The translations under genes were made by a program, and so were the position numbers. Positions 1 to 6,603 of a DNA stretch of 16,982 nt are shown one piece after another. Where the stretch lies: contig SKHU01000073.1 in assembly GCA_007116755.1 (NCBI GenBank), positions 1-16,982 of the forward strand, written 5' to 3'. Each line of letters opens with the position of its first letter. Position 1 is the stretch's first letter. The notes beneath the pieces were generated by a model that had not been told where the DNA came from, did no database searches, and saw only the letters and a program-made list of their open reading frames with translations. Source of the DNA: Alphaproteobacteria bacterium (lineage in GTDB: Bacteria; Pseudomonadota; Alphaproteobacteria; Micavibrionales; CSBR16-224).

Positions 1-1028
1 AGCAGGCTTAAAAGGGCTTCTTCGCCCGCGGTCAGGTTTTGGGGCAGTGGAGGCACATCTTCTCCTGCAGCTTCCCGCTCATATCTTTCACGCAAAATTT
101 TAATGTCCTCTCCCGCAATATTCAGCAGACCCGCGGCCTTCATCAGACATATTTTTGCGGTTTCAAAATCCCGAATATTGCCGCAGGCCGCGTTGCTGAT
201 GGTATAATCTTCGTTCAAAAGAAGAAAGCCGCCGAGATCAAGCCTGTCCGAATGCATGCCGTAGAGCGCGGCCGTGCCCAGACGCACCGAATGTGTAACG
301 CGTTGCGGCACGGGAATGATATTGTCCAGCCGTCCGCTGCGGCCGCTGTAAATCACGATTTCGGCGTTTTTGAACGGGGCAAGGCGGCTCTCGTGATAAA
401 TTTTACCGGCAGGTTGAAAGTGGAAACGCAAGCCCGTCAGCGGCTCGATCAGGGCGGCGGCGGCCTGTAATTCGGCAAGGCGTTCCTTCTGCCATGCCTT
501 GACATCCGCAGTGTCCATGCCGCCGCGATAGGAAAATATGACGCGCAGCGTTTTCCCCTGCGGCCATTTGACAATACGGCCGGCTTCCGGTGTTGCCGTA
601 TTCTGAACGATATCCTGATGCGGCCTGAAATTCGGATCGATGCGGATCAGGCGCAGCGCGATGTTGTCAACGCCGGATAGTTCGTAGAGGGCAAAGGCCA
701 GATGTGCCGGAAGTGCGGCATATGCGAAGGCATCAGCAAGGTGATGCGCGTTAATGTCCTGAGACGCTTGCGTGGTGATGATACTGTTGAAAGCCTCCCG
801 CGTTGCAGTTTTTTGCTCTTCCGTATCTATGTTATATCCTGCGGGAGTGTGGCGGTGCAGCGGGGAGGGCCGGATTTCCACATACTCCTGTGCATGCAGG
901 TGAAACATCATCAGATAGCGCGGCGCATAAAGCCAGAGATGCACGGCAAGATAGACCGCGGCGGAGGCCAGCACGGCGGCGGCGGTGAAACGGAAGAGTT
1001 TTTGCAGTAGAGAAATTTCGTTTTTCAT
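1..1028 (-). CDS. Membrane-anchored periplasmic protein, DUF2927-like (3' end beyond the window)
   Basis: The frame opens at ATG 1028 and is still open at base 1, giving 342 codons, so the C-terminus is missing. Residues about 12-34 form one hydrophobic segment, read as an uncleaved signal anchor with the rest in the periplasm. From about residue 155 the pattern (WPQGKTLRVIFSY, a helix ending LIEPLTGLRFHF, then NAEIVIYSG) resembles DUF2927, a family of unknown function common in Alphaproteobacteria. The later CLMKAAGLLN and LTAGEEALLSLL stretches fall where that family has its conserved Cys-x-EE-x-x-Q and LT-x-x-D-x-x-L blocks, but the Glu/Gln residues are not kept. No strong Shine-Dalgarno precedes the ATG, and I see no earlier start. 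It follows the ankyrin gene by 77 bp and appears to have its own promoter there. The gene is confident; the DUF2927 link is from memory of the family pattern. Confidence 0.75.
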   Translation of the reverse strand, partial: MKNEISLLQKLFRFTAAAVLASAAVYLAVHLWLYAPRYLMMFHLHAQEYVEIRPSPLHRHTPAGYNIDTEEQKTATREAFNSIITTQASQDINAHHLADAFAYAALPAHLAFALYELSGVDNIALRLIRIDPNFRPHQDIVQNTATPEAGRIVKWPQGKTLRVIFSYRGGMDTADVKAWQKERLAELQAAAALIEPLTGLRFHFQPAGKIYHESRLAPFKNAEIVIYSGRSGRLDNIIPVPQRVTHSVRLGTAALYGMHSDRLDLGGFLLLNEDYTISNAACGNIRDFETAKICLMKAAGLLNIAGEDIKILRERYEREAAGEDVPPLPQNLTAGEEALLSL

Positions 1029-1061
1029 TATTTGTCAGACGGGAAATTGTTATCCGGACAT

Positions 1062-1091
1062 ATTATAAAATCCGGACGGGGCAACTGTCAC
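1062..1091 (-). promoter_or_regulatory. Sigma-70-type promoter with flanking direct repeats, upstream of the DUF2927-like gene
   Basis: On the minus strand, GTGACA (1086-1091) is followed after 18 bp by a perfect TATAAT (1062-1067), about 34 bp before the ATG at 1028. The 8-mer GTCCGGAT occurs twice in the same orientation (1070-1077 and 1052-1059, 18 bp apart), on either side of the -10 box. That is a plausible operator for a repressor covering the -10. The core boxes are seen; regulation is inferred. Confidence 0.6.
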
Positions 1092-1105
1092 CTGTTTTCG
1101 GCATT

Positions 1106-1942
1106 TCAGTTTTTCGGTGTGCGCCGGTTTATATGCCGACGGTAGCGCGGTACGTGGGAAAAAGGCATAACCGTGTGCAGGGCGCGGCGGAAGGCGTGTT
1201 CGTCAAGCGTACCTCCGGCCTGTTTGAATTTTTCTGCCGCCGTAACAATGATGTCTTTTTCGGCTTCGGGGGCGGAGAAATGCATGTCTTTTTGCGCTGT
1301 ATGCCCCGTCTCGAAATTATGCGTGATTTTCGAAAGTGTCATGGCGCTGAAATTGAAAATATAGGTGATACCCGTATCCTGCGTCGGCAATGCGCGGTGG
1401 GACATTTCCTTTTCTTTGCCCGTGGTTTTGCTCCACCGGTTTTCCGCATGCTCCAGATAAACGGAGAGTTGCGTATGTCCTTCCGACTGCGCCCATTCCG
1501 ACGGTGTCTGGTTACGGCTGTTTTTGATATCTGCCCGCGCATTGTAACGCAGCAGCAACAGGCAGAGAGGTTTTTTGCCGCTGCGTGCCGCCCAGTGCAG
1601 CGCCGTGCCGCCCCAGTTTTTGCTGAGATTTGGATCCGCTCCTGCTGCCAGCAGCGCTTCGGCCGCACCGATATGCCCTTTTTCAGTGGCGTAGAGCAGT
1701 GCCGTTGCCCCGTATTTGTTCATCCAGTTTTTATCGGCATCGTACAGCAGCAGCAATTCCGTCATGCGGATATTGCCCTGCTGCGCTGCAATCATCAGCG
1801 GCGAGGAATTATCGTGCGGACTGTCGGGCAGATTGATGTAGATATTCGGAGGTGCGCCGCGTTTCAGGCAGGCTTTGGCCGCATCCAGATCGTTTGCGAT
1901 CACGGCACTGACAAGCTTTTCCGATAATTCATGAATGGACAT
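1106..1942 (-). CDS. Ankyrin-repeat protein
   Basis: This 278-residue protein has about four to five ankyrin repeats: a degenerate one at about 9-35, clear ones at about 46-76, 78-108 and 111-141, and a partial one at about 145-165. The best match to consensus is TALLYATEKGHIGAAEALLAA followed by GADPN at about 80-105. Ankyrin repeats are protein-binding scaffolds; the partner is unknown. There is no signal peptide, so it is probably cytoplasmic unless exported by another route. The last roughly 110 residues (about 168-278) are hydrophilic, include a KTTGKEKE stretch and a basic C-terminus, and match no domain I know. It lies 90 bp downstream of pyrE with a candidate promoter in the gap. Ankyrin proteins can be secreted effectors in host-associated bacteria, but nothing here shows secretion. 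Confidence 0.88.
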   Translation of the reverse strand: MSIHELSEKLVSAVIANDLDAAKACLKRGAPPNIYINLPDSPHDNSSPLMIAAQQGNIRMTELLLLYDADKNWMNKYGATALLYATEKGHIGAAEALLAAGADPNLSKNWGGTALHWAARSGKKPLCLLLLRYNARADIKNSRNQTPSEWAQSEGHTQLSVYLEHAENRWSKTTGKEKEMSHRALPTQDTGITYIFNFSAMTLSKITHNFETGHTAQKDMHFSAPEAEKDIIVTAAEKFKQAGGTLDEHAFRRALHTVMPFSHVPRYRRHINRRTPKN

Positions 1943-1988
1943 GACAAAACAACGCGTCTGCTATCTGTTATGGCGGTTACAGCTTTGC

Positions 1989-2017
1989 AGGTTACAGAAG
2001 GCCGGAGAATATGTCAA
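1989..2017 (-). promoter_or_regulatory. Candidate promoter of the ankyrin-repeat gene
   Basis: On the minus strand, a perfect TTGACA (2012-2017) is followed after 17 bp by TAACCT (1989-1994), a weak -10. The 9-mer ATTCTCCGG appears on both sides of the -35 (2002-2010 and 2025-2033, 23 bp apart), which could be a two-site operator. The -35 is convincing; the -10 is only a 3/6 match. Confidence 0.4.
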
Positions 2018-2032
2018 TAGAATTCCGGAGAA

Positions 2033-2737
2033 TCATGTGCCGTATTCGCGCTGCCAGTCATCGGGCGAATCCAGAAACCGGCGGGTCGAGGCGAGAATCT
2101 CCTCGGGAAACAACGCCTGTTTTTCCGCAACGTCAAGAATATCGGCCCATGTTGCTAAATAATGCAAAGTCAGATGCGCATTTTGCAGTAATTCCTCGCT
2201 ATGTGCGAAAACATCGTAATAAAACGGGCAAAAGACGTGGTTGATCTGTGTTCCTGCAGTGCGCAGCGCGTCGGTGAAAACGATTTTGCTGCCGCCATCC
2301 GTCGCCATATCCTCGACCAGCAGAACGCGCGGTTCCTCCCCTTTTGGCAGATAGCCTTCGATCTGTGCCATGCGGCCGAATCCTTTGGCTTCTTTGCGGA
2401 CATAAATCATCGGTTTATGCAGGGCTTCCGCCAGCCATGCGGCATAGGGAATTCCTGCGGTTTCACCGCCTGCGATATAATCAATGCTGTTTTCAATATC
2501 CAGCGCTTTAATGAGATGCAAGCGTCCAAGCCGCATGACCAGCGCCCGTTCCGCCGGATAGGAAATCAGGCGGCGGCAATCGACATAGACAGGGCTTTTT
2601 TTGCCCGAAGTCAGGGTGAAAGGGTCTTCTCCGTAACCGGCAAACATGACACAGCCGGTAGAAAGAAGCACCTTCGCCACATGTGTTGCCGTGCTTTTTT
2701 CAGCGGGTTGCCGGGCGGAGTTCTGTGTTTGATCCAT
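2033..2737 (-). CDS. pyrE: Orotate phosphoribosyltransferase
   Basis: PyrE converts orotate and PRPP to orotidine 5'-monophosphate and pyrophosphate, the fifth step of pyrimidine synthesis, in the cytoplasm. The 234-residue protein has the PRPP-binding loop VLLVEDMATDGGSK at about 138-151. The N-terminal block LTSGKKSPVYVD (about 42-53) and the mobile-loop region YVRKEAKGFGRMAQIEG (about 112-128) also fit the family. The VEDMATDGGS form differs slightly from the common VEDV-x-TTG but keeps the acidic pair and the Gly-Gly. Its ATG at 2737 lies 3 bp after the stop of the upstream three-helix membrane-protein gene, so the two are almost certainly co-transcribed. No other pyrimidine genes are in view. 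Confidence 0.95.
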   Translation of the reverse strand: MDQTQNSARQPAEKSTATHVAKVLLSTGCVMFAGYGEDPFTLTSGKKSPVYVDCRRLISYPAERALVMRLGRLHLIKALDIENSIDYIAGGETAGIPYAAWLAEALHKPMIYVRKEAKGFGRMAQIEGYLPKGEEPRVLLVEDMATDGGSKIVFTDALRTAGTQINHVFCPFYYDVFAHSEELLQNAHLTLHYLATWADILDVAEKQALFPEEILASTRRFLDSPDDWQREYGT

Positions 2738-2740
2738 ACT

Positions 2741-3058
2741 CTACCAGCCTGAAAAATAATTCTGTGATTTGACGCGAAATATCCACCAGCGGGCGAGCAT
2801 TGCAAGCAACACCAAAAAAATAATAATGATCAGCGAGCCGCAAAGAGCCATGAAGAACCACCACTCTGCGTACTGGCTTTGCGCATATGTGGCTTTCATC
2901 CAGAGAAAGAACATGAAGCTGAGGAAGAACGTGATTCCCATCATGGTCAGATTAAAAACGGTAATGGCCCCTTTTTCAGGGTAGTCCGGTTGATAGACAA
3001 AAAAGAGTATCAACAACAGACCAGCCAAAACCACCAAACCGCCTACAATGAAGTCCAC
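2741..3058 (-). CDS. Small three-helix integral membrane protein
   Basis: This 105-residue protein starts at a GTG (3058). An in-frame TAA lies just upstream, and AAAGG lies about 9 bp ahead, so the start is well fixed. Hydrophobic segments at about 3-22, 33-53 and 68-90 make it an inner-membrane protein with little outside the bilayer. The third helix is preceded by an aromatic YAEWWFF motif and followed by a basic, aromatic tail ARWWIFRVKSQNYFSGW. I recognise no family. The stop lies 3 bp before the pyrE ATG, so it shares a transcript with pyrE, though a functional link to pyrimidine synthesis is not evident. Confidence 0.72.
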   Translation of the reverse strand: MDFIVGGLVVLAGLLLILFFVYQPDYPEKGAITVFNLTMMGITFFLSFMFFLWMKATYAQSQYAEWWFFMALCGSLIIIIFLVLLAMLARWWIFRVKSQNYFSGW

Positions 3059-3144
3059 TGTTTTTTACCTTTCTTTACTAAAAAACATCCCTCCGCATAA
3101 TAACAGAATAGCAGAAAATATCTAAAAAAAAGGTTTAGAAAAAA

Positions 3145-3534
3145 TCAAACAAGTTGTGAGCGGACGAAGCTTTCTGTCAGTGCGCGATCAACCATGCGGC
3201 CAAAAAGGATTTTTTCGTCTTCATTCAGGGGCATCAAAGAAACGGCAAGGTAATCCCCGTTGCGGCGGATGATCCGCCCGGTGCGGGGCAGCTCTTTTGT
3301 GCCGTCGCCAGTGGAGAATTTTAGTTTCAGTGTCAACTCCTGCGCCGTGACCGGCAAATTTGTATTTCCCGCTTTCAGCAGAAAGCCGTTTTCGCTCCAG
3401 TTGACCACATCAAAACGTGCACCGCCGGCAATGACTGTCATGCCGTCACCGCTCAAACGCGTATGACGCCGTCTGTTTTCATCAGCTTTTTTTTCCGGCA
3501 TAAAATATGTCAGTGTTTTTTTCAGGGCTTCCAT
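3145..3534 (-). CDS. PilZ-domain protein (predicted c-di-GMP receptor)
   Basis: This single-domain 129-residue protein has both PilZ signature parts: RRHTR (R22-x3-R26) and NWSENG (N45-x-S47-x2-G50). These are the residues that wrap cyclic di-GMP in PilZ domains. A run of short beta strands follows (LTLKLKF, TGRIIRRNGDYLAVSL), and then a C-terminal helix beginning about residue 103. There is no attached effector domain, so it probably acts by binding a partner. Initiation at ATG 3534 is supported by GGAG with 7 bp spacing. It is preceded by its own promoter at 3608-3637 and is separated by 133 bp from rppH. The second-messenger role is family knowledge; the target (motility, surface or other) is unknown. 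Confidence 0.88.
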   Translation of the reverse strand: MEALKKTLTYFMPEKKADENRRRHTRLSGDGMTVIAGGARFDVVNWSENGFLLKAGNTNLPVTAQELTLKLKFSTGDGTKELPRTGRIIRRNGDYLAVSLMPLNEDEKILFGRMVDRALTESFVRSQLV

Positions 3535-3607
3535 GGACGTGCTCCGTTTCTGTGTGAATGGACGGGAAAGCGGTATGACACCACATATAACACAACCCTT
3601 GTCTTTT

Positions 3608-3637
3608 ATTCTAAATCCGGAGTAACAAGCGTGTCAA
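3608..3637 (-). promoter_or_regulatory. Promoter of the PilZ-protein gene
   Basis: On the minus strand, TTGACA (3632-3637) and TAGAAT (3608-3613) are separated by 18 bp, giving a leader of about 65 nt before ATG 3534. The -35 sits in a small inverted repeat, AAGC-N7-GCTT (about 3627-3641). The spacer ends in TCCGGATT immediately before the -10, much like the spacer of the promoter at 1062-1091. Confidence 0.6.
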
Positions 3638-3667
3638 GCTTGCAGATATTTGAAAAATCTTATTTTT

Positions 3668-4147
3668 TTAAACATACCCCTCAAAGAATCGCAAAACCCT
3701 GCGGTAAGTGGTTTTTTTGAAATTCACGGCCATAGGAACGATATCGTCGGAGCGCACCCATTTATAGCTGGAGAACTCGACGGTCTCATCGGCATTCAGG
3801 TCGATTTCCGCATCGTTTCCGGAGAAATCCAGCAGAAACCATTTTTGCCGCTGGCCGCGATAGCGTCCGTCGAACAGTCTTGCACGCCACGCATCCGGGA
3901 AATCATAATAAAGCCATTCCGGTGCTTCGGCGCGGATGACGGCGGCGGTCATTCCCGTTTCTTCGTAAAGTTCACGAAAAACGGCATCTTCCGGATTTTC
4001 TCCTGCATCAATTCCGCCCTGCGGCATCTGGAAATGCCCGGGGTTGTCCGCACGCTCTCCCATAAAAATAAGGCCGGTGCTGTTGCGGATCATCAATCCG
4101 ACACCGGATCTGTAATGAGCATCTTCACGGTTATCCAAATCCGTCAT
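3668..4147 (-). CDS. rppH: RNA pyrophosphohydrolase (Nudix hydrolase RppH)
   Basis: RppH removes pyrophosphate from the 5' triphosphate end of mRNA, which opens transcripts to RNase E-type decay. The 159-residue protein carries a complete Nudix box at 44-66, GGIDAGENPEDAVFRELYEE followed by TG, with all metal-binding glutamates. Other RppH family marks are YRSGVGLMI near the N-terminus, GHFQMPQGG before the box, and GQRQKWFLL at about 97-105. Length is normal for the family. Its ATG overlaps the deacetylase stop by 4 bp (ATGA, 4144-4147), which indicates translational coupling at the end of the envelope operon. A 133-bp gap with a new promoter follows. Confidence 0.95.
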   Translation of the reverse strand: MTDLDNREDAHYRSGVGLMIRNSTGLIFMGERADNPGHFQMPQGGIDAGENPEDAVFRELYEETGMTAAVIRAEAPEWLYYDFPDAWRARLFDGRYRGQRQKWFLLDFSGNDAEIDLNADETVEFSSYKWVRSDDIVPMAVNFKKTTYRRVLRFFEGYV

Positions 4148-5094
4148 TTTCTCTGTTTGTCCTTGATGATCTCGGAAACAGGGACAAGGGTGATATTTTT
4201 ATCGGACAGGGTTGTGCTCCAGTCTTTCAGCGCCGCAATGGTGGCGGGGTAGGGTTGCGCCAGCCCGACAGCGGTGCCGTCTGTATCGCGCGCTCTTTTT
4301 GCCAGACGCTCAAGCTGTTCCGTCACGGCATCGTGTGTTGCCGTTTTGTCCAGAACCAAATGCGCGCGCAGATAGGGCAGGCCATAGCGGCGGGCTGCGT
4401 TTTCTGCCGCCGTTGAGGCCGCATCGCCGTAAAGCCCGCCGAGGCCGCTGCTATCCAGAAAGACAATGTCACGGGCGCGCAGCAGGCGCATCATGCGGTC
4501 AACATGTTCGGGAGAATTTATAAAGCGGCTGCCCATCCACGGCATCACGGCAGAAAAACCGTCCACTCTGTTTATCGCGGTTTCCAGCAGCATCGCATTG
4601 CGTGACGCACCGTATCGTGTCAGCAGCGCGGCGGGACCCGGATCATCATCGGGGAAATTCTCCGGCTCCAGCGGAATTTCAAGAAGAATATCATGCCCTG
4701 CGGCACGTGCGTCCTCTGTCTGCCGGCGGAGGTTCTCCGCATAAAGAGAAAAAGAAAAACTGACGCTGTCCGGAAGATCCCGCACGGCCTGTTGTGTGAG
4801 GCTGCGCGACAGTCCCATTTCCCCGAGAACAACAGCCAGACGTACGGGAGGATAAACGCGTGGCGTTACCGCAGTCTCCACCGGATCAGGGGGCGGCGGT
4901 ATATCGCCGCGATCTTCCGGAATCTGGCCAAGGCTTACGGCGACATCTCCCGCAAGGCTGTGCAGCCCTTCATCCGGCATCACGCTGCGCAGCAGAAAAA
5001 GCGCCGAGGCCATAATGATAAGGTAAGCGGCAAAGGCAATCAGAATATGGCCGACAGGGGAGCGGAAAAAACGCTGCGGCTGTTTTTGTTCCAT
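4144..5094 (-). CDS. Divergent polysaccharide deacetylase family protein (DUF610)
   Basis: This 316-residue protein has a cytoplasmic tail, one membrane anchor at about 16-36, a proline-rich linker (about 60-72), and a periplasmic domain from about 84. The domain matches the divergent polysaccharide deacetylase family (PF04748). Diagnostic pieces are RLAVVLGEMGLS (about 85-96), AAGHDILLEIPLEPENFPDD (about 131-150), DPGP and MPWMGSRF (about 184-191). The Asp pair found after the first strand in many members (DDLG) is GEMG here, and a usual His is Glu in LLEIP, so metal-dependent deacetylase activity is doubtful; I recall similar changes in other alphaproteobacterial members. It lies between ctpA and rppH, next to an EnvC-like protein, which suggests a role in murein remodelling or division. 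Its exact function is unknown. Confidence 0.9.
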   Translation of the reverse strand: MEQKQPQRFFRSPVGHILIAFAAYLIIMASALFLLRSVMPDEGLHSLAGDVAVSLGQIPEDRGDIPPPPDPVETAVTPRVYPPVRLAVVLGEMGLSRSLTQQAVRDLPDSVSFSFSLYAENLRRQTEDARAAGHDILLEIPLEPENFPDDDPGPAALLTRYGASRNAMLLETAINRVDGFSAVMPWMGSRFINSPEHVDRMMRLLRARDIVFLDSSGLGGLYGDAASTAAENAARRYGLPYLRAHLVLDKTATHDAVTEQLERLAKRARDTDGTAVGLAQPYPATIAALKDWSTTLSDKNITLVPVSEIIKDKQRK

Positions 5095-5124
5095 ACTCCT
5101 GCCCTGCCGTCCTGTTCTGCCTGA

Positions 5125-6510
5125 TTACTCGGTGGTTTTTGTGAAAAGACTCAGGCCTTTCAGCAGATCAACAGCGCGTGCCAGTTGGTAATCTTCCACC
5201 AGAGCTTCCTTGTCTTCTTCATCCTGCCGGTCTCTGCTCTCGCGTGTACGCCGGTCAAGCGCGCCCTGCAGATCGGCTTCACGGATATAGCCTACGTCGC
5301 GGTGTTCGGTAACAGCGACATGTTCGACCAGAATATCCGGCTCAATGCCTTTGGCCTGGATAGAACGTCCTGACGGCGTATAGTAACGCGCCGTGGTCAG
5401 GCGCATTGCGCCGTGCCCGGGAAGGGCCAGAATGGTCTGCACCGACCCTTTTCCAAATGTCGGCGTCCCCAGGACAACCGCACGTTTGTGATCCTGCAAT
5501 GCGCCGGCGACAATTTCCGAAGCGGAAGCCGAACCGCCATTAACCAGCACCACAATCGGCAGCCCGTCAGCCAGATCGCCGGGGGTTGCGTTATCGCGGC
5601 GGATATCTTCCTGTGCGCGGCCGCGGGTGGAGACGATTTCCCCTTTATCAAGGAACATATCGGAAACAGCAATCGCCTGATTGAGCAGCCCTCCCGGATT
5701 GTTGCGCAGATCAATAACAAAACCGCCCAGATCGCTGCCGAGTTCTTTGCGGATGTCGGCTACGGCCTCCCGGACACCTTTATGGGTCTGCTGGTTGAAT
5801 GTCGTGACGCGGATATAGCCGATATTATCTTCTGTGCGGTGGCGTACGGCACGCAGCCGGATAACGTCGCGTGTAATTTTGACGCGGATCGGCTCGGGCG
5901 CACCTTCGCGGACGATGGTCAGGTTGATGTCCGTACCGACTTTGCCGCGCATGCGTTTGACGGCTTCGGAAAGCGACATACCCATGACCTGATCGCCGTC
6001 AATCTCGACGATGGTGTCACCGGCTTTGACACCGGCGCGGTAGGCGGGGGTATCATCAATCGGGGAAACAACCTTAACCAGCCCGTTTTCCATTGTGACT
6101 TCGATGCCCAGACCGCCGAACTCACCGCTGGCCTGCACCTGCATGCTTTTATAATCATCTTCACTGAGATAGCCGGAATGCGGATCAAGATTGGACAGCA
6201 TGCCGTTCAGCGCGTGCTCGATCAGTTGCTGGTCGGTGACGTCTTCGACATATTCGGCGCGGACGCGCTCAAATACATCCCCGAACAGGTTTAAAAAACG
6301 GTAGGTATCGTTGCGTCGTCTGTCCTCTTCGCTTTGTCCGGATGTTCGACCTGCGGTGCGGTCGCTCCCCTGCGCCAGAGCCTCGCTGCCGGTTGGCTGA
6401 ACCGCTGCGGTAAAAAGCCCGATTCCCGCCGCAACGGTAACAACTGCGGCGCTGTAGCTCAAAAAAGCCGGCAGACGGCGGAAGATATTTTTCTTAATAG
6501 ACTGACTCAT
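5125..6510 (-). CDS. ctpA: C-terminal processing peptidase (S41 family, CtpA)
   Basis: CtpA is a serine/lysine-dyad protease of the periplasm that trims protein C-termini and, in several bacteria, degrades murein hydrolases. The 461-residue protein has an N-terminal signal or anchor (about 18-37). A helical segment includes LSNLDPHSGYLSEDDY (about 105-120), followed by a PDZ domain at about 128-212. The S41 core holds the nucleophile in NGGSASASE (S329) and the general base in TFGKGSVQ (K354), exactly 25 residues apart as in other CTPs. The C-terminal tail is charged (RRTRESRDRQDEEDKE). ATG 6510 has AAAGGA directly ahead and GAGGAG further up. It is 93 bp downstream of the EnvC-like gene and 30 bp upstream of the deacetylase gene, an arrangement familiar from Alphaproteobacteria. 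Confidence 0.97.
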   Translation of the reverse strand: MSQSIKKNIFRRLPAFLSYSAAVVTVAAGIGLFTAAVQPTGSEALAQGSDRTAGRTSGQSEEDRRRNDTYRFLNLFGDVFERVRAEYVEDVTDQQLIEHALNGMLSNLDPHSGYLSEDDYKSMQVQASGEFGGLGIEVTMENGLVKVVSPIDDTPAYRAGVKAGDTIVEIDGDQVMGMSLSEAVKRMRGKVGTDINLTIVREGAPEPIRVKITRDVIRLRAVRHRTEDNIGYIRVTTFNQQTHKGVREAVADIRKELGSDLGGFVIDLRNNPGGLLNQAIAVSDMFLDKGEIVSTRGRAQEDIRRDNATPGDLADGLPIVVLVNGGSASASEIVAGALQDHKRAVVLGTPTFGKGSVQTILALPGHGAMRLTTARYYTPSGRSIQAKGIEPDILVEHVAVTEHRDVGYIREADLQGALDRRTRESRDRQDEEDKEALVEDYQLARAVDLLKGLSLFTKTTE

Positions 6511-6603
6511 TCCTTTATTCTCCTCGAATATAAAAACGCCGTTTCAATTTCCAGCATAATCCAACTGTTTTAACAAAAACTTTAAACCGCCTCCTGTTTC
6601 ATA

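Noticed and set aside
3059..3100. Tiny upstream frame (MRRDVF) before the three-helix protein gene
   Set aside because: Six codons with no supporting signal or known attenuator structure; likely chance.
3110..3144. A/T-rich stretch after the PilZ gene as a terminator
   Set aside because: The only pairing (CTAAA with TTTAG around a T run) is too weak to call an intrinsic terminator.
5413..6294. Plus-strand open frame of about 290 codons opposite ctpA
   Set aside because: It is an antisense shadow of a clear protease gene, with no start signal or recognisable domain.
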